Origin: DATKFM01 sp046154965
GTDB lineage: Bacteria > Pseudomonadota > Alphaproteobacteria > Dongiales > Dongiaceae
Direction: 5' to 3'
NCBI GenBank assembly: GCA_046154965.1
Contig: JBJXDY010000056.1
Coordinates: forward strand, 1 to 64,000
DNA: 64,000 nucleotides
Each line of letters opens with the position of its first letter. Position 1 is the stretch's first letter. Below the pieces are notes generated by a model that saw only the letters and a list, made by a program, of their open reading frames with translations, had not been told where the DNA came from and made no database searches. Below, piece by piece: positions 46,940 through 56,246 of the stretch. A program made the translations under genes and the position numbers.

Positions 46940-48739
46940 CTACAGGCCGTTGGCGATCGCCGCTTCGACGGCGATGCGGCGGGCGTCTTTCTCCAGGCCC
47001 ACACGGCGCAGGCCAGCCAATGCGCGCTGCAGCCACAGCGGGTCCACCGTCGCCAGATCGCGCAAGCCCACCAGCGCCAGCAATCCGGTCTCGCCTTGCA
47101 TGCCCTTGGCGGAGACATCGCCGAGATCAAGCCAGAGGTTCAGATTCTCCTTCGGCAGTTTCGGCGCGTTGCCGTCACCCGAATCCACGAAGGCGCCATC
47201 CGCAGAATCCGGCAGCGAATCATCGAAGGCGGAGAAAATCGCCTGCAGCCGTTCGACGCTGTCGGGACTGGCATTGACCTGTCCCTGCGCCAGGAAGGAC
47301 CCCATCACCGGCACTGACTCATAGCCGCCGGCGAGATAGTCGAGCGCCAGCAGCGACGGCAGCATGATCGCCGAGTTCGTATCGACCGAGCCTTCGCCGA
47401 AGCTTTGATCGCCCTGGGTCAATTCGATCCAGGCGCGGGCCTGCTCGAATTCGCCGAGGGCGAACAGATAATGCGCCGCTTCCGGCGCATACCAGGACAG
47501 CTCCGGCGCCGGCGGCAGATCCATCAGGAACGGCGCGAATACCTGCAGCCGCCAATTGTCGTTGTCGGCCCAGCCGGTGGGACCCAGCGCCACCTGCAGG
47601 ATCGAAGCCCGCACCGACGGCACCGGCGCCGCGGCGGCGGCCTGATACAACACCGCGCGATCGCGCGCGCTGGCGCCGGTTTCCGGCAGCGCCGCCGCGC
47701 CCTGCAGATCCTCCGGCTTGATTGTCTGGGCCGCATAGACGTCGCGCACCACCTGGGCTGCAAGCGCGCCTTGCGACGCTGCAGCTTCGGCGGCTGACAA
47801 CCGCAATTCCGGATCGATCCGCGTATCCATCGCCAGCGAGGTCACCGCCTGGATCGACGCGAGATCGAAGGCGTTGCCGGGCAGCGGTTCCTGGCTCTCG
47901 TGATACATGGCGATGCGGGCAGGCGTAATCTCCGGCGGCGGGGGAACCTTCACCTCGGAACTGCCGCCGAGACGATCCATGACGGCCGCGAAGAATGGAT
48001 CGGCGGCACCCTCTTCACGCAGCAGGTCCATGCCCAACTGGGCATCGCCCTCTCTGCCGGTGCGCCATTGGCAGAACACGCGCTGCTGCTGCAATTCCCT
48101 GTTGATCTCGAACGGGACGGCAGGCAGCAACAGCGCCGCGCAGGCACCGTCCACATCCAGGGCTTGCCAGGAGAGAGCCACGAGAACCCGAGAGGCCGTG
48201 CTATCCATCGCCCGTGCGGGCGCCATGCGCAACAACTGTAGCGCATCCTGCAGAAAACCCATCTCGGCGAGGATGCGGGCGCGGAGCGCCAGGATATTGA
48301 CCCCGGTACCCTGGCCTGGCGGCGGGCCGGCATTGGTCAGCAGCACGGTGCGGGTCAGCGATGCCAGCGCCGGCGAATGATGCAGCGGCAATCGCGCCAG
48401 CAGCCGTTCGACCTTACTCCGGCTGCTGCCGCGCCAGAGCGACGGCTGCAGCCCGCCATTTTGAGGCGTAAGTGGGCCGGCGAAATCGCCGCCGACCTCT
48501 TCAAGGGTCTCCATTTCGAACCCCTGCGGCGCGCCGGAGGCCGTGCCTGATGACGTGTCCTCGCCGGTTTGGGTTTCCGGCTCGGTCAGCGGTAGGAGAT
48601 TGACCGGCTCGCTCTGGCCCAGCAGGGTCTGGGCGGCGGCCCCGGGCGCCGTCGCCAGTACCGCCACGGCCGCCAATCCTAGGACGGACGTCCGCAGCCA
48701 GACTTCCGCGCGGCAGCCACTACTGGCTGAACCGGTCAT
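46940..48739 (-). CDS. Exported Ala-rich protein of unknown function
   Basis: A 599-residue protein with a signal peptide (hydrophobic segment LGLAAVAVLATAPGAAA). The mature part is Ala/Leu-rich and largely helical (repeated helices such as LALRARILAEMGFLQDALQLL) with a low-complexity Pro/Thr/Gly region near 50-90, resembling TPR/SEL-like periplasmic scaffolds, though no canonical repeat could be fixed. It starts within the 46-aa gene (20-bp overlap, different frame) and ends 2 bp before xerD. Related proteins beside aroK/xerD in Rhodospirillales have unhelpful database names and no known function. Confidence 0.75.
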   Translation of the reverse strand: MTGSASSGCRAEVWLRTSVLGLAAVAVLATAPGAAAQTLLGQSEPVNLLPLTEPETQTGEDTSSGTASGAPQGFEMETLEEVGGDFAGPLTPQNGGLQPSLWRGSSRSKVERLLARLPLHHSPALASLTRTVLLTNAGPPPGQGTGVNILALRARILAEMGFLQDALQLLRMAPARAMDSTASRVLVALSWQALDVDGACAALLLPAVPFEINRELQQQRVFCQWRTGREGDAQLGMDLLREEGAADPFFAAVMDRLGGSSEVKVPPPPEITPARIAMYHESQEPLPGNAFDLASIQAVTSLAMDTRIDPELRLSAAEAAASQGALAAQVVRDVYAAQTIKPEDLQGAAALPETGASARDRAVLYQAAAAAPVPSVRASILQVALGPTGWADNDNWRLQVFAPFLMDLPPAPELSWYAPEAAHYLFALGEFEQARAWIELTQGDQSFGEGSVDTNSAIMLPSLLALDYLAGGYESVPVMGSFLAQGQVNASPDSVERLQAIFSAFDDSLPDSADGAFVDSGDGNAPKLPKENLNLWLDLGDVSAKGMQGETGLLALVGLRDLATVDPLWLQRALAGLRRVGLEKDARRIAVEAAIANGL

Positions 48740-48860
48740 TGGGGACGGTTTTCTCGATGGTCGAGGTCGGCGGCGACACTTCCCAGAAGGCGAGAACGCC
48801 GAACCCGACGACGACGACGATCAGGCAGAGGGTGAAAAAGCCGAAAACCAGCCGCCTCAT
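48720..48860 (-). CDS. Small single-pass membrane protein (46 aa)
   Basis: A complete 47-codon frame: the start MRRLVFGFF is followed by a transmembrane segment to about residue 25 (LCLIVVVVGFGVLAFW), then a short polar tail with SPPTSTIEKTVPNDRF. Its stop lies 20 bp inside the start of the 599-aa exported protein gene, indicating translational coupling. Similar tiny proteins with an FW-x-x-PxPxxxxEKxxPxxRF tail occur at this place in relatives, as far as I recall. Function unknown. Confidence 0.65.
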   Translation of the reverse strand: MRRLVFGFFTLCLIVVVVGFGVLAFWEVSPPTSTIEKTVPNDRFSQ

Positions 48861-49046
48861 CGCGCGCCGGCTCCCGCGGGAACGCGGCGGTGCCGCATCC
48901 GTGAATCATTTGTAAGGGATTGCAACTCTATCATTTTTTCAGCTTAAGTCTTGACTGTGGCGACAATGCGGCACTCTATCGGTCACTGTGAATCCTGACA
49001 AAGCAAGCCCGGGCCGGCGGCGATACCGGCAACCTTGAATCAGCCT

Positions 49047-49628
49047 ATGGCCGAACCTGCAACCCTGAAACTGCCGAAGACCGTCGTCCTGGTCGGGCTT
49101 ATGGGCGTCGGTAAGACCGCCATCGGCAAGCGCCTGTCGCAAAAGCTGGATCTTGGCTTCGTCGACGCCGACAAGGAGATCGAGGCCGCGGCCGGCTGCT
49201 CCATCGCCGAGATCTTCGAGCGCCATGGCGAGCAAAGCTTCCGCGACGGCGAGCGGCGGGTGATCCTGCGGCTGTTGGAAAATCCGGTGCATGTGCTGTC
49301 CACCGGTGGCGGCGCCTTCATGGATCCGGAGACCCGGGCGCGCATCGCCGAGCGCGGCATCTCCGTCTGGCTGCGCGCCGATCTCGACCTGATGCTGAAG
49401 CGCGTGTCCCGGCGTAACGACCGGCCGTTGCTGCAGGTGGCCGATCCCCGCGCCAAGCTGCAGGAGCTGATGGCGCTGCGCTATCCCGTCTATGCCTTGG
49501 CCGACATCACCGTCGACAGCGTCGACGCGCCGCCGGAAGTGACGGTCGAGCGTGTCTATGAGGCGTTGTCGGCGCATCTTCGCCAGCATGAATCCTCGCC
49601 GGCGGCCGAGGAGCGCGCAGCATCGTGA
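49047..49628 (+). CDS. aroK: Shikimate kinase
   Basis: A 193-residue P-loop kinase converting shikimate to shikimate-3-phosphate. Walker A GLMGVGKTAIGKRL, the shikimate-binding DADKEIE and STGGGAFMDP, and the lid Arg in RRNDRPLL are all present. A TTG at 49035 is an alternative start. The gene is coupled to aroB by a GTGA overlap. Confidence 0.95.
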   Translation: MAEPATLKLPKTVVLVGLMGVGKTAIGKRLSQKLDLGFVDADKEIEAAAGCSIAEIFERHGEQSFRDGERRVILRLLENPVHVLSTGGGAFMDPETRARIAERGISVWLRADLDLMLKRVSRRNDRPLLQVADPRAKLQELMALRYPVYALADITVDSVDAPPEVTVERVYEALSAHLRQHESSPAAEERAAS

Positions 49629-50740
49629 GCGGGGCCGAGAAGCTGACTGTCGCGCTGGGGGCGCGCAGCTACGACATCCTGGTGGGCCGCGGGCTGCTGG
49701 CACAGGCGGCGGCGCATCTGCGCCCACTGCTCAAGCATCCGAAAGTCATCGTCGTCACCGACGAACCGGTGGCGCGGCTGCATCTGCCCGTGCTGACGCG
49801 GGCGCTGGATCAGGGCGGCATCGCTCACCGGGAAATCGTTCTGCCCGCCGGCGAGCAGACCAAGAGCTTCCAGTATCTGGAGCAGTTGTTGGACCAGCTG
49901 CTGGCGGAGAAGCCGGAGCGCAGCACTATGCTGGTTGCGCTGGGCGGCGGCGTCATCGGCGATCTCACGGGCTTTGCCGCCAGTATCCTTTTGCGCGGCG
50001 TCGACTTCGTGCAGATACCCACCACGCTGCTGGCGCAGGTGGATAGTTCTGTCGGCGGCAAGACCGCCATCGATACCCGTTGGGGCAAGAATCTCATCGG
50101 CAGCTTCCACCAGCCGCGCCTGGTGCTGGCGGATACCGGCGCGCTGGACACGCTGCCGCGCCGCGAATTGCTGGCCGGCTATGCGGAGGTGGCGAAATAC
50201 GGGCTGATCAACGATCCGGCGTTCTTCGCCTGGCTGGAGGAGCATGGCCCCGCCGTCATCGAGGGCGACGATGCCGCGCGGCAGCGCGCCGTGCGCATCA
50301 GCTGCGCCGCCAAGGCCGCCATCGTCGCCGAGGATGAACGGGAGTCCGGCGCGCGGGCGCTGCTCAATCTGGGTCATACCTTCGGCCATGCGCTGGAGCT
50401 TGAGTGCGGCTACGGCAGCGACCTGCTCCATGGCGAAGCGGTGGCGATCGGCATGGTCATGGCGTTCGATCTCTCCGCACAGCTCGGCCTCTGCCCGCCC
50501 GAAGACGCGGCGCGGGTGGAGCGGCATCTCGCCGCCATAGGCCTGCCCACCAGCCCGACGGCCATCGGCGGCCGCGTCTGGGATGCCGACCGGCTGATCG
50601 AGAACATGCATCACGACAAGAAGCTGAGCGGCGGCCGCCTCACCTTCATCCTGGCGCGCGGCATCGGCCGCGTCTTCATCGCCAGGGATGTGAACATCGC
50701 CGACGTCAAGGCCCTGCTCATCGAGGCCGCGGCCGCCTGA
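49625..50740 (+). CDS. aroB: 3-dehydroquinate synthase
   Basis: A 371-residue NAD- and Zn-dependent enzyme of the shikimate pathway. The glycine-rich GGGVIGDLTGFAAS, QIPTTLLAQVDSSVGGKTAID, and the zinc ligands Glu in AGYAEVAKYG and His in NLGHTFGHALE are present. It starts at GTG 49625, which overlaps the aroK stop. Followed by DUF2889 after 31 bp. Confidence 0.96.
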   Translation: MSGAEKLTVALGARSYDILVGRGLLAQAAAHLRPLLKHPKVIVVTDEPVARLHLPVLTRALDQGGIAHREIVLPAGEQTKSFQYLEQLLDQLLAEKPERSTMLVALGGGVIGDLTGFAASILLRGVDFVQIPTTLLAQVDSSVGGKTAIDTRWGKNLIGSFHQPRLVLADTGALDTLPRRELLAGYAEVAKYGLINDPAFFAWLEEHGPAVIEGDDAARQRAVRISCAAKAAIVAEDERESGARALLNLGHTFGHALELECGYGSDLLHGEAVAIGMVMAFDLSAQLGLCPPEDAARVERHLAAIGLPTSPTAIGGRVWDADRLIENMHHDKKLSGGRLTFILARGIGRVFIARDVNIADVKALLIEAAAA

Positions 50741-50771
50741 TCTCTAACGATCCAGCTTGGGAGTTTGATCG

Positions 50772-51320
50772 ATGCCCCTGTCTGCGCCCATGCCCCGCGA
50801 GCATCTGCATACGCGCCGTTACGACTTCCGCGGCTATCGCCGTCAGGACGGCCTCTGGGATATCGAAGGCAACATGACTGATGTGAAGACCTATGGCTTC
50901 CCCAATGACTGGCGCGGCGACATCAAGGCCGGCGAGCCGATCCACGACATGTGGCTGCGGCTGACCATCGACGACAATCTGCTGATTCATGACATCGAGG
51001 TCGCCACCGCCGCCAGCCCCTTCGAGATCTGCGGCAACATCACCGCGAAGTATGCGGCGATGAAGGGCCAGCGCATCGGCCCCGGCTGGAGCAAGCGGGT
51101 GAAGGATGCGTTCGGCGGCCCTGGTGGCTGCACCCACCAGACGGAGATGCTGGTGGCTATCGCCACGGTCGCCTATCAGACCGTCTTTGCGGCACGGAAG
51201 AAGTGGGACGATCTCGACGGCAAGACCAAGCGCCCGGCCTTCATCGACAGCTGCCATGCGCTGGCCAGCGACGGTCCGGTGGTCAAGCAGCATTGGCCGG
51301 CGTTCTTTACAGGAAAATGA
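50772..51320 (+). CDS. DUF2889 domain protein
   Basis: A 182-residue protein of DUF2889. It starts with HTRRYDFRGYRRQDGLWDIEG, and has conserved IGPGWSKRVKDAFGG and CTHQTEML motifs (a Cys and two His that could bind metal). Family function is unknown, but members often lie beside catabolic genes for aromatic acids. It probably shares the aroK-aroB transcript. Confidence 0.88.
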   Translation: MPLSAPMPREHLHTRRYDFRGYRRQDGLWDIEGNMTDVKTYGFPNDWRGDIKAGEPIHDMWLRLTIDDNLLIHDIEVATAASPFEICGNITAKYAAMKGQRIGPGWSKRVKDAFGGPGGCTHQTEMLVAIATVAYQTVFAARKKWDDLDGKTKRPAFIDSCHALASDGPVVKQHWPAFFTGK

Positions 51321-51503
51321 AGTGACGCAGTTTGTCGCAGGCGCGCGCGGCGCGACGCGCTGAACATCGAGCAATTACAGCAGCATTCGTTCTACCGATG
51401 CGGGCGATAACCGCAATCGATTGGATTTGGAGATTCATCTTTCCCATACTGAGTTACTCGCAGCGGCTCGGCTGCAGCCGACTGCCTGGCAAAGGAGAGA
51501 ACC

Positions 51504-51836
51504 ATGTCCCTTCGTCGAGTCGTCTTGACCGCGCTATCGGGCGTCGTCCTCAGCGGCGCGGCCCTGGCCGACGATGCCCCATCCATTGCCAGCCGCATCG
51601 ATCTCGGTGAGGTCTCCGGGGTCGCCTACTACACCGTCGAGCCCGCTGGCTATCGCGTCGTCGCCACACTGGCACAAGGCGAGACCGGTAAGCCGGTCCG
51701 CTTCGAGACCGTGCTGGCGCCCGGCCAGGGCATGCTGCTATCGACGCCCAGCCTCGGCGATGGCAAAATGTCGCGGGTGGAAATCCTGCGCGACGGCGAT
51801 GCCCTGCCGGTGCGCCATGCCGCGGCCATGACCTGA
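51504..51836 (+). CDS. Small exported hypothetical protein
   Basis: A 110-residue precursor with a clear signal peptide (MSLRRVVLTALSGVVLSGAALA, cleavage after ALA) and a mature beta-rich domain. A strong AAAGGAGAGA ribosome site precedes the ATG. No known family recognised. It is convergent with the bolA-like gene only 4 bp away. Function unknown; probably periplasmic. Confidence 0.7.
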   Translation: MSLRRVVLTALSGVVLSGAALADDAPSIASRIDLGEVSGVAYYTVEPAGYRVVATLAQGETGKPVRFETVLAPGQGMLLSTPSLGDGKMSRVEILRDGDALPVRHAAAMT

Positions 51837-51840
51837 TTGA

Positions 51841-52131
51841 TTAGGCGCGCGCCGGATCTTCCTCGGGCGTCAGGGTCGTCAGCGCCAGCGCGTGCACGCG
51901 CCCCTTCATCTCATCGGCGAGAATGCCATAGACCATGCGCTGCCGCGCCACGCGGCTCTGCCCGGCAAAAGCGGCGCTGACGATCTCCACATGAAAATGG
52001 GATTCGCCCTCGGGATTGTGGCCGGCGTGGCCCTTATGCCGGTTTGAGTCGTCGCGGATCGTCAGGCGCGCAGGATTCAGCGCCTGCGTCAATTTGGCCT
52101 CGATCCGGGCGGCGATCGGCCCTGCGGTCAT
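51841..52131 (-). CDS. BolA family protein
   Basis: A 96-residue BolA: starts MTAGPIAARIEAKL, and contains the conserved FHVEIVSAAFAGQSRVARQRMVYGIL with the RxRRV-like motif and the C-terminal VHALALTTLTPEE. BolA proteins work with monothiol glutaredoxins in iron-sulfur handling and cell-shape control. The ATG at 52131 is preferred over an upstream frame from 52188. Confidence 0.93.
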   Translation of the reverse strand: MTAGPIAARIEAKLTQALNPARLTIRDDSNRHKGHAGHNPEGESHFHVEIVSAAFAGQSRVARQRMVYGILADEMKGRVHALALTTLTPEEDPARA

Positions 52132-52209
52132 GGGGCTTGCTCCTTGCCTTCGCGGCGGCGATGGGGATGATGGCGCCTTCGCAATCATACTCCCTAAAAG
52201 TCTCGACCC

Positions 52210-53154
52210 GTGAAGGCAACCGCTTCCTCATCCGCGCCCGTGAGCCCGCGGAGCGCCTATTGGCTGCTCGCGCTGGTGGTCCTGTTGTGGGGCGCCAACT
52301 GGCCGACCATGAAGATGGCGTTGACCCACATTACGCCGCTGTGGTTCACGGTGACGCGCATGCTGACCGGCGCCGCGTGCCTGTTCGCCTATCTGGCTTA
52401 CAAGAAACAGCTCGCCTGGCCGACGCGGCAGGATTGGCCCGTGGTGATCAGCGTCTGCCTGTGTCAGATGGCGGTGTTCCAGCCGCTGGTGAACTTCGGC
52501 CTCGAGCAGGTGCCGGCCGGCCGCTCGGCAGTGCTGGTCTACACCACGCCGTTCTGGGTGGTGCCCGGCGCCGTGCTGCTGTTCGGCGAAAAGCTGACGC
52601 CGCTGAAGGCGGCCGGCCTGGTTGCCGGCGTGCTGGGTATCGCCGTGCTGTTCAATCCCCTGGGCGTCGACTGGAACGACAGCGGCATGATTCTCGGCAG
52701 CCTGCTGCTGATGCTGGCGGCGATGATCTGGGGCTTCGGCATCCTGCATATCCGCGGCCACCGCTGGCATCTGTCGCCGCTGCAGCTCACGCCCTGGCAA
52801 TTGCTGTTCGCGGGGCTCGCCGTGCTGCCGGTCGCGCTCTGGCATGACGGTTTCTCCGGCTTCGACTGGGGAATGCCGCTGATCGGCGCGCTGATCTATA
52901 ACGGCCCTATCGCCACCGCCTTCTGCTTCTGGGCGGCGACGTCGATTACCCGCGCCTTGCCGGCAATGACCAGCTCGCTGTCCTTCCTCGCCGTGCCGAT
53001 GATGGGCGTGCTGCTGTCGACCCTAAGCCTGGGCGAGACGCTGGACGCCACGCTGCTGGGCGGCTTCGGCCTGATCCTGGCCGGCGTGGTGCTGGTCAAT
53101 CTCGCCGACCGCCGGGCCAAGGCGCTCGCCGCCGCCACGGCCCCGGCGGATTAG
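52210..53154 (+). CDS. EamA/DMT family transporter
   Basis: A 314-residue inner-membrane protein with ten hydrophobic segments arranged as two five-helix EamA repeats (WLLALVVLLWGANW and LLLMLAAMIWGFGIL begin them). The start is GTG. Family members export amino acids or other metabolites. Its 3' end overlaps the convergent oxidoreductase gene by 4 bp. Substrate unknown. Confidence 0.88.
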   Translation: MKATASSSAPVSPRSAYWLLALVVLLWGANWPTMKMALTHITPLWFTVTRMLTGAACLFAYLAYKKQLAWPTRQDWPVVISVCLCQMAVFQPLVNFGLEQVPAGRSAVLVYTTPFWVVPGAVLLFGEKLTPLKAAGLVAGVLGIAVLFNPLGVDWNDSGMILGSLLLMLAAMIWGFGILHIRGHRWHLSPLQLTPWQLLFAGLAVLPVALWHDGFSGFDWGMPLIGALIYNGPIATAFCFWAATSITRALPAMTSSLSFLAVPMMGVLLSTLSLGETLDATLLGGFGLILAGVVLVNLADRRAKALAAATAPAD

Positions 53155-54323
53155 GCCGGCTTCGTCCAGGCGCCGCCGTCGCGGGACGAGCGCACCACGG
53201 CGTCCACGAAGCTGACGCCTTTCAGCCCATCCTCCACCGTGGGGAACAGCACCTCGGCCGGCACCGGCTTCTTCTCCGCCGCCGCGCGGATCGCCGCCGC
53301 CGCCTCGCTGTAGATGTTAGCGAAGCCCTCCAGATAGCCCTCGGGGTGGCCCGGCGGCACGCGAGTCACCCGCGCCGCCGCGGGGCCCGCCCCCGCCCCG
53401 CCGCGCGACAGCTCCCGCGGCGCCTCCCCGAACGGCGCATAGCGGAGATAATTGGGATTCTCCTGGCTCCAGGTCAAGCCGCCCTTGGTGCCATAGACCC
53501 GCAGCCGCAGCGCATTCTCGTTGCCCGGCGCCACTTGGCTGGCCCAGAGCATGCCCTTGGCGCCACCCTTGAAGCGCAGCAATACGTTCGCGTTGTCATC
53601 TACCTGCCGCCCCGCCACGAAGGTGGTGAGGTCGGCCAGCACGCTGTCCAGCTCCAGCCCGCTGACGAAGCTCGCCAGATGAAAGGCGTGGGTGCCGATA
53701 TCGCCGATGCTGCCGCCGGCGCCGGTGCGCTTGGGATCGGTGCGCCACTCCGCCTGCTTGTGGCCGGTGGTCTCCACACGCTCGGTCAGCCAGTCCTGGG
53801 GATACTCCGCCTGCACCACGCGGACGGTGCCCAGCGTGCCGTCGGCCACCATGGCCCGCGCCTGCCGCACCATGGGATAGCCACTGTAGTTGTAGGTGAC
53901 GGCGAACACCCGGCCGCTCTTGCGCGCCAGATCGGCCAGCGCCTTGGCCTCCTCCAGCGTCGCCGTCAGCGGCTTGTCGCAGATGACATGGATGCCCGCC
54001 TGCAGGAAGGCCGTGGCCACCGGCGCATGCATATGGTTCGGTGTGACGATGGCGACGGCTTCGATGCCGTCAGGCCGCTTGGCCTCGGCCGCCGCCATGT
54101 CCTGAAAATTGCCATAGCTGCGCGCGGGATCGAGGCCGAGCGCAGCACCCGACCGCTGCGCCCGCGCCGGTTCGCTGGAGAGCGCGCCGGCGACGAGGTC
54201 GTAGTGATCGTCGAGACGTGCTGCGATGCGGTGCACGCCGCCGATGAAGGCGCCCTCGCCGCCGCCCACCATGCCCAGCCGCACCCGCCGCTGGGCGCCG
54301 TCGCTTCTGCCTTCGATGGGCAT
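53151..54323 (-). CDS. Gfo/Idh/MocA family oxidoreductase
   Basis: A 390-residue NAD(P)-dependent sugar or inositol dehydrogenase-like protein. The Rossmann start RLGMVGGGEGAFIGGVHR, the catalytic Lys in CDKPLT and a C-terminal domain with SIGDIGTHAFHL are visible. The ATG at 54323 is chosen; the longer frame runs into the isomerase gene. It is the last of three genes (SDR, isomerase, oxidoreductase) in one direction, 14 bp from the isomerase. Substrate unknown. Confidence 0.88.
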   Translation of the reverse strand: MPIEGRSDGAQRRVRLGMVGGGEGAFIGGVHRIAARLDDHYDLVAGALSSEPARAQRSGAALGLDPARSYGNFQDMAAAEAKRPDGIEAVAIVTPNHMHAPVATAFLQAGIHVICDKPLTATLEEAKALADLARKSGRVFAVTYNYSGYPMVRQARAMVADGTLGTVRVVQAEYPQDWLTERVETTGHKQAEWRTDPKRTGAGGSIGDIGTHAFHLASFVSGLELDSVLADLTTFVAGRQVDDNANVLLRFKGGAKGMLWASQVAPGNENALRLRVYGTKGGLTWSQENPNYLRYAPFGEAPRELSRGGAGAGPAAARVTRVPPGHPEGYLEGFANIYSEAAAAIRAAAEKKPVPAEVLFPTVEDGLKGVSFVDAVVRSSRDGGAWTKPA

Positions 54324-54337
54324 GACCTGATCTTCCC

Positions 54338-55393
54338 TTACGCGATGCCGAGCATGCGGCGGTTGGCGGCCAGATCCGTGCCGGCGCCGGCGAAATCGTC
54401 GAACGCCTTTTCGGTGACGCGGATGATGTGGTCGCGGATAAAGATTGCGCCTTCCCGCGCGCCGTCCTCCGGATGCTTCAGGCAGCATTCCCATTCCAGC
54501 ACCGCCCAGCCGTCATAGCCGTACTGCGCCAGCTTGGAGAAGATGCCGTTGAAATCCACCTGCCCGTCGCCGAGGGAGCGGAACCTCCCGGCGCGATTCA
54601 CCCAGGACTGATAGCCGCCATAGACGCCGCAGCGCCCGTTTGGATTCAGTTCCGCATCTTTGACGTGAAAGATCTTGATGAAATCGTGATAGATGTCGAT
54701 GTGCTCCAGGTAATCCAGCACCTGCAGCACATAGTGGCTGGGATCGAACAGCATGTTGCAGCGTTTGTGCTTGCCAACCCGTTCCCAGAACATCTCGAAG
54801 GTGACGCCGTCATGGAGATCCTCGCCGGGATGGATCTCGTAGCAGACATCGACGCCCACGCCGTCGAACGTATCGAGGATCGGCTTCCAACGCTTCGCCA
54901 GCTCGTCGAAAGCGGTTTCCACCAGGCCCGCCGGCCGCTGCGGCCACGGATAGAAATAGGGCCAGGCCAGCGCGCCGGAGAAAGTCACATGGCGGTCGAG
55001 GCCGAGATTCTTTGAGGCCTTGGCCGCCAGATACAACTGGCTGACGGCCCATTCCTGCCGCGCCTTGGGATTGCCGCGCACCTGGGGTGCTGCGAAGCCG
55101 TCGAACGCCGCGTCATAAGCCGGATGCACCGCAACAAGCTGCCCTTGCAGGTGCGTCGACAGCTCCGTTATCTGCAGGCCTTCCTTCGATAGGACGCCCT
55201 TCACCTCGTCGCAATAGGCCTTCGACTCCGCCGCCTTTTCCAGATCGAACAGGCGCTTGTCCCAGGACGGCATCTGCACGCCCTTGAAGCCCAGGCCGGC
55301 GGCCCATTTGGCGATCGCCGGCAGCGTGTTGAAGGGCGGCGCATCGCCGGCGAACTGAGCCAGGAAAATCGCAGGGCCTTTGATGGTTTTCAT
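54338..55393 (-). CDS. Sugar phosphate isomerase/epimerase (xylose isomerase-like TIM barrel)
   Basis: A 351-residue AP endonuclease-2-like barrel. The metal ligands are seen in VCYEIHPGEDLHDG (Glu), MLFDPSHYVLQ (Asp/His), IFHVKDAE and AVLEWECC (Glu). Such proteins isomerise or dehydrate inositol/sugar derivatives. It is cotranscribed between the SDR and oxidoreductase genes; the three could act in sequence on a polyol or keto-sugar. Confidence 0.87.
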   Translation of the reverse strand: MKTIKGPAIFLAQFAGDAPPFNTLPAIAKWAAGLGFKGVQMPSWDKRLFDLEKAAESKAYCDEVKGVLSKEGLQITELSTHLQGQLVAVHPAYDAAFDGFAAPQVRGNPKARQEWAVSQLYLAAKASKNLGLDRHVTFSGALAWPYFYPWPQRPAGLVETAFDELAKRWKPILDTFDGVGVDVCYEIHPGEDLHDGVTFEMFWERVGKHKRCNMLFDPSHYVLQVLDYLEHIDIYHDFIKIFHVKDAELNPNGRCGVYGGYQSWVNRAGRFRSLGDGQVDFNGIFSKLAQYGYDGWAVLEWECCLKHPEDGAREGAIFIRDHIIRVTEKAFDDFAGAGTDLAANRRMLGIA

Positions 55394-55436
55394 GGGGCTG
55401 CACCTTTTTCAAATGCGGGGACGGCGGCGGATGGGC

Positions 55437-56201
55437 TCACACTTTCGCTTCCGGCAGGATCTGCCCGCCATCGACGACGATGGTGGTGCCGGTGACGAAG
55501 GAGGCTTCGTCGGACGCCAGATAGAGACAGGCATAGGCGACATCCCGCGGCGTGCCAAGGCGGCCCAGCGGCACCGAACGCCGCATGGCTTCCGCATACT
55601 CCGGCGAGCGGTCGCGCTTGATGCCTTCGGTCAGGATGTTGCCGGGTTCGACGCCATTGACGGTGATGTTGAACGACGCCGCTTCGATGGCTGCTGCGCG
55701 GATGAAGCCGATGATGCCCGCCTTGCTGGCGCTGTAATGGCCATGGCCGGGTACGCTGACCCGCGGGCCGGTGATTGAGGAGGTGAAGATGACGCGGCCA
55801 TAGCGCTGGCGCTTCATCGGTTCGTAGCAGGCCTGGAAGGCGAGAAAGGCGCCCTTCAGATTCACCGCCAGCACCTGGTCCCATTCCGCCTCGTCGATCT
55901 CGTCGATCAGGTGATAGGGAAAGATGCCGGCATTCTGGCAGAGGATGTCGATGCGGCCGAAACGTTCCAGCGCCGTTGACGCCACTGCCACCATATCGGC
56001 CTTCTGGCTGACATCCGCCTTGACGAAGATCGACGGGCTGTGATGGTTCAGACGCTCGGCGGTTTCCAGGCCCACATCGGCGTTGCGGTCGGCGATCACC
56101 AGCCGCGCGCCCTGCTCGGCCATGACTTCGGCGATGCCCGCGCCGATGCCCTGCGCGGCGCCGATGACAACAGCCGTTTTTCCGTCTAAACGTCCGCCCA
56201 T
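55437..56201 (-). CDS. Short-chain dehydrogenase/reductase
   Basis: A 254-residue classical SDR. Cofactor site GAAQGIGAGIAE, NAG (CQNAGIF), and catalytic Ser-Tyr-Lys in SSITGPRVSVPGHGHYSASKAG are complete, and the C-terminus is VTGTTIVVDGG. The ATG at 56201 is used; GTG 56207 and TTG 56210 are in frame before it. First gene of the three-gene leftward operon. It probably oxidises a sugar alcohol or hydroxy-acid; a fatty-acid role is unlikely by context. Confidence 0.88.
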   Translation of the reverse strand: MGGRLDGKTAVVIGAAQGIGAGIAEVMAEQGARLVIADRNADVGLETAERLNHHSPSIFVKADVSQKADMVAVASTALERFGRIDILCQNAGIFPYHLIDEIDEAEWDQVLAVNLKGAFLAFQACYEPMKRQRYGRVIFTSSITGPRVSVPGHGHYSASKAGIIGFIRAAAIEAASFNITVNGVEPGNILTEGIKRDRSPEYAEAMRRSVPLGRLGTPRDVAYACLYLASDEASFVTGTTIVVDGGQILPEAKV

Positions 56202-56246
56202 GCGCACCAATTCCCCTGAACTCGTACTTCCGCCCCGTGAGCGGCG

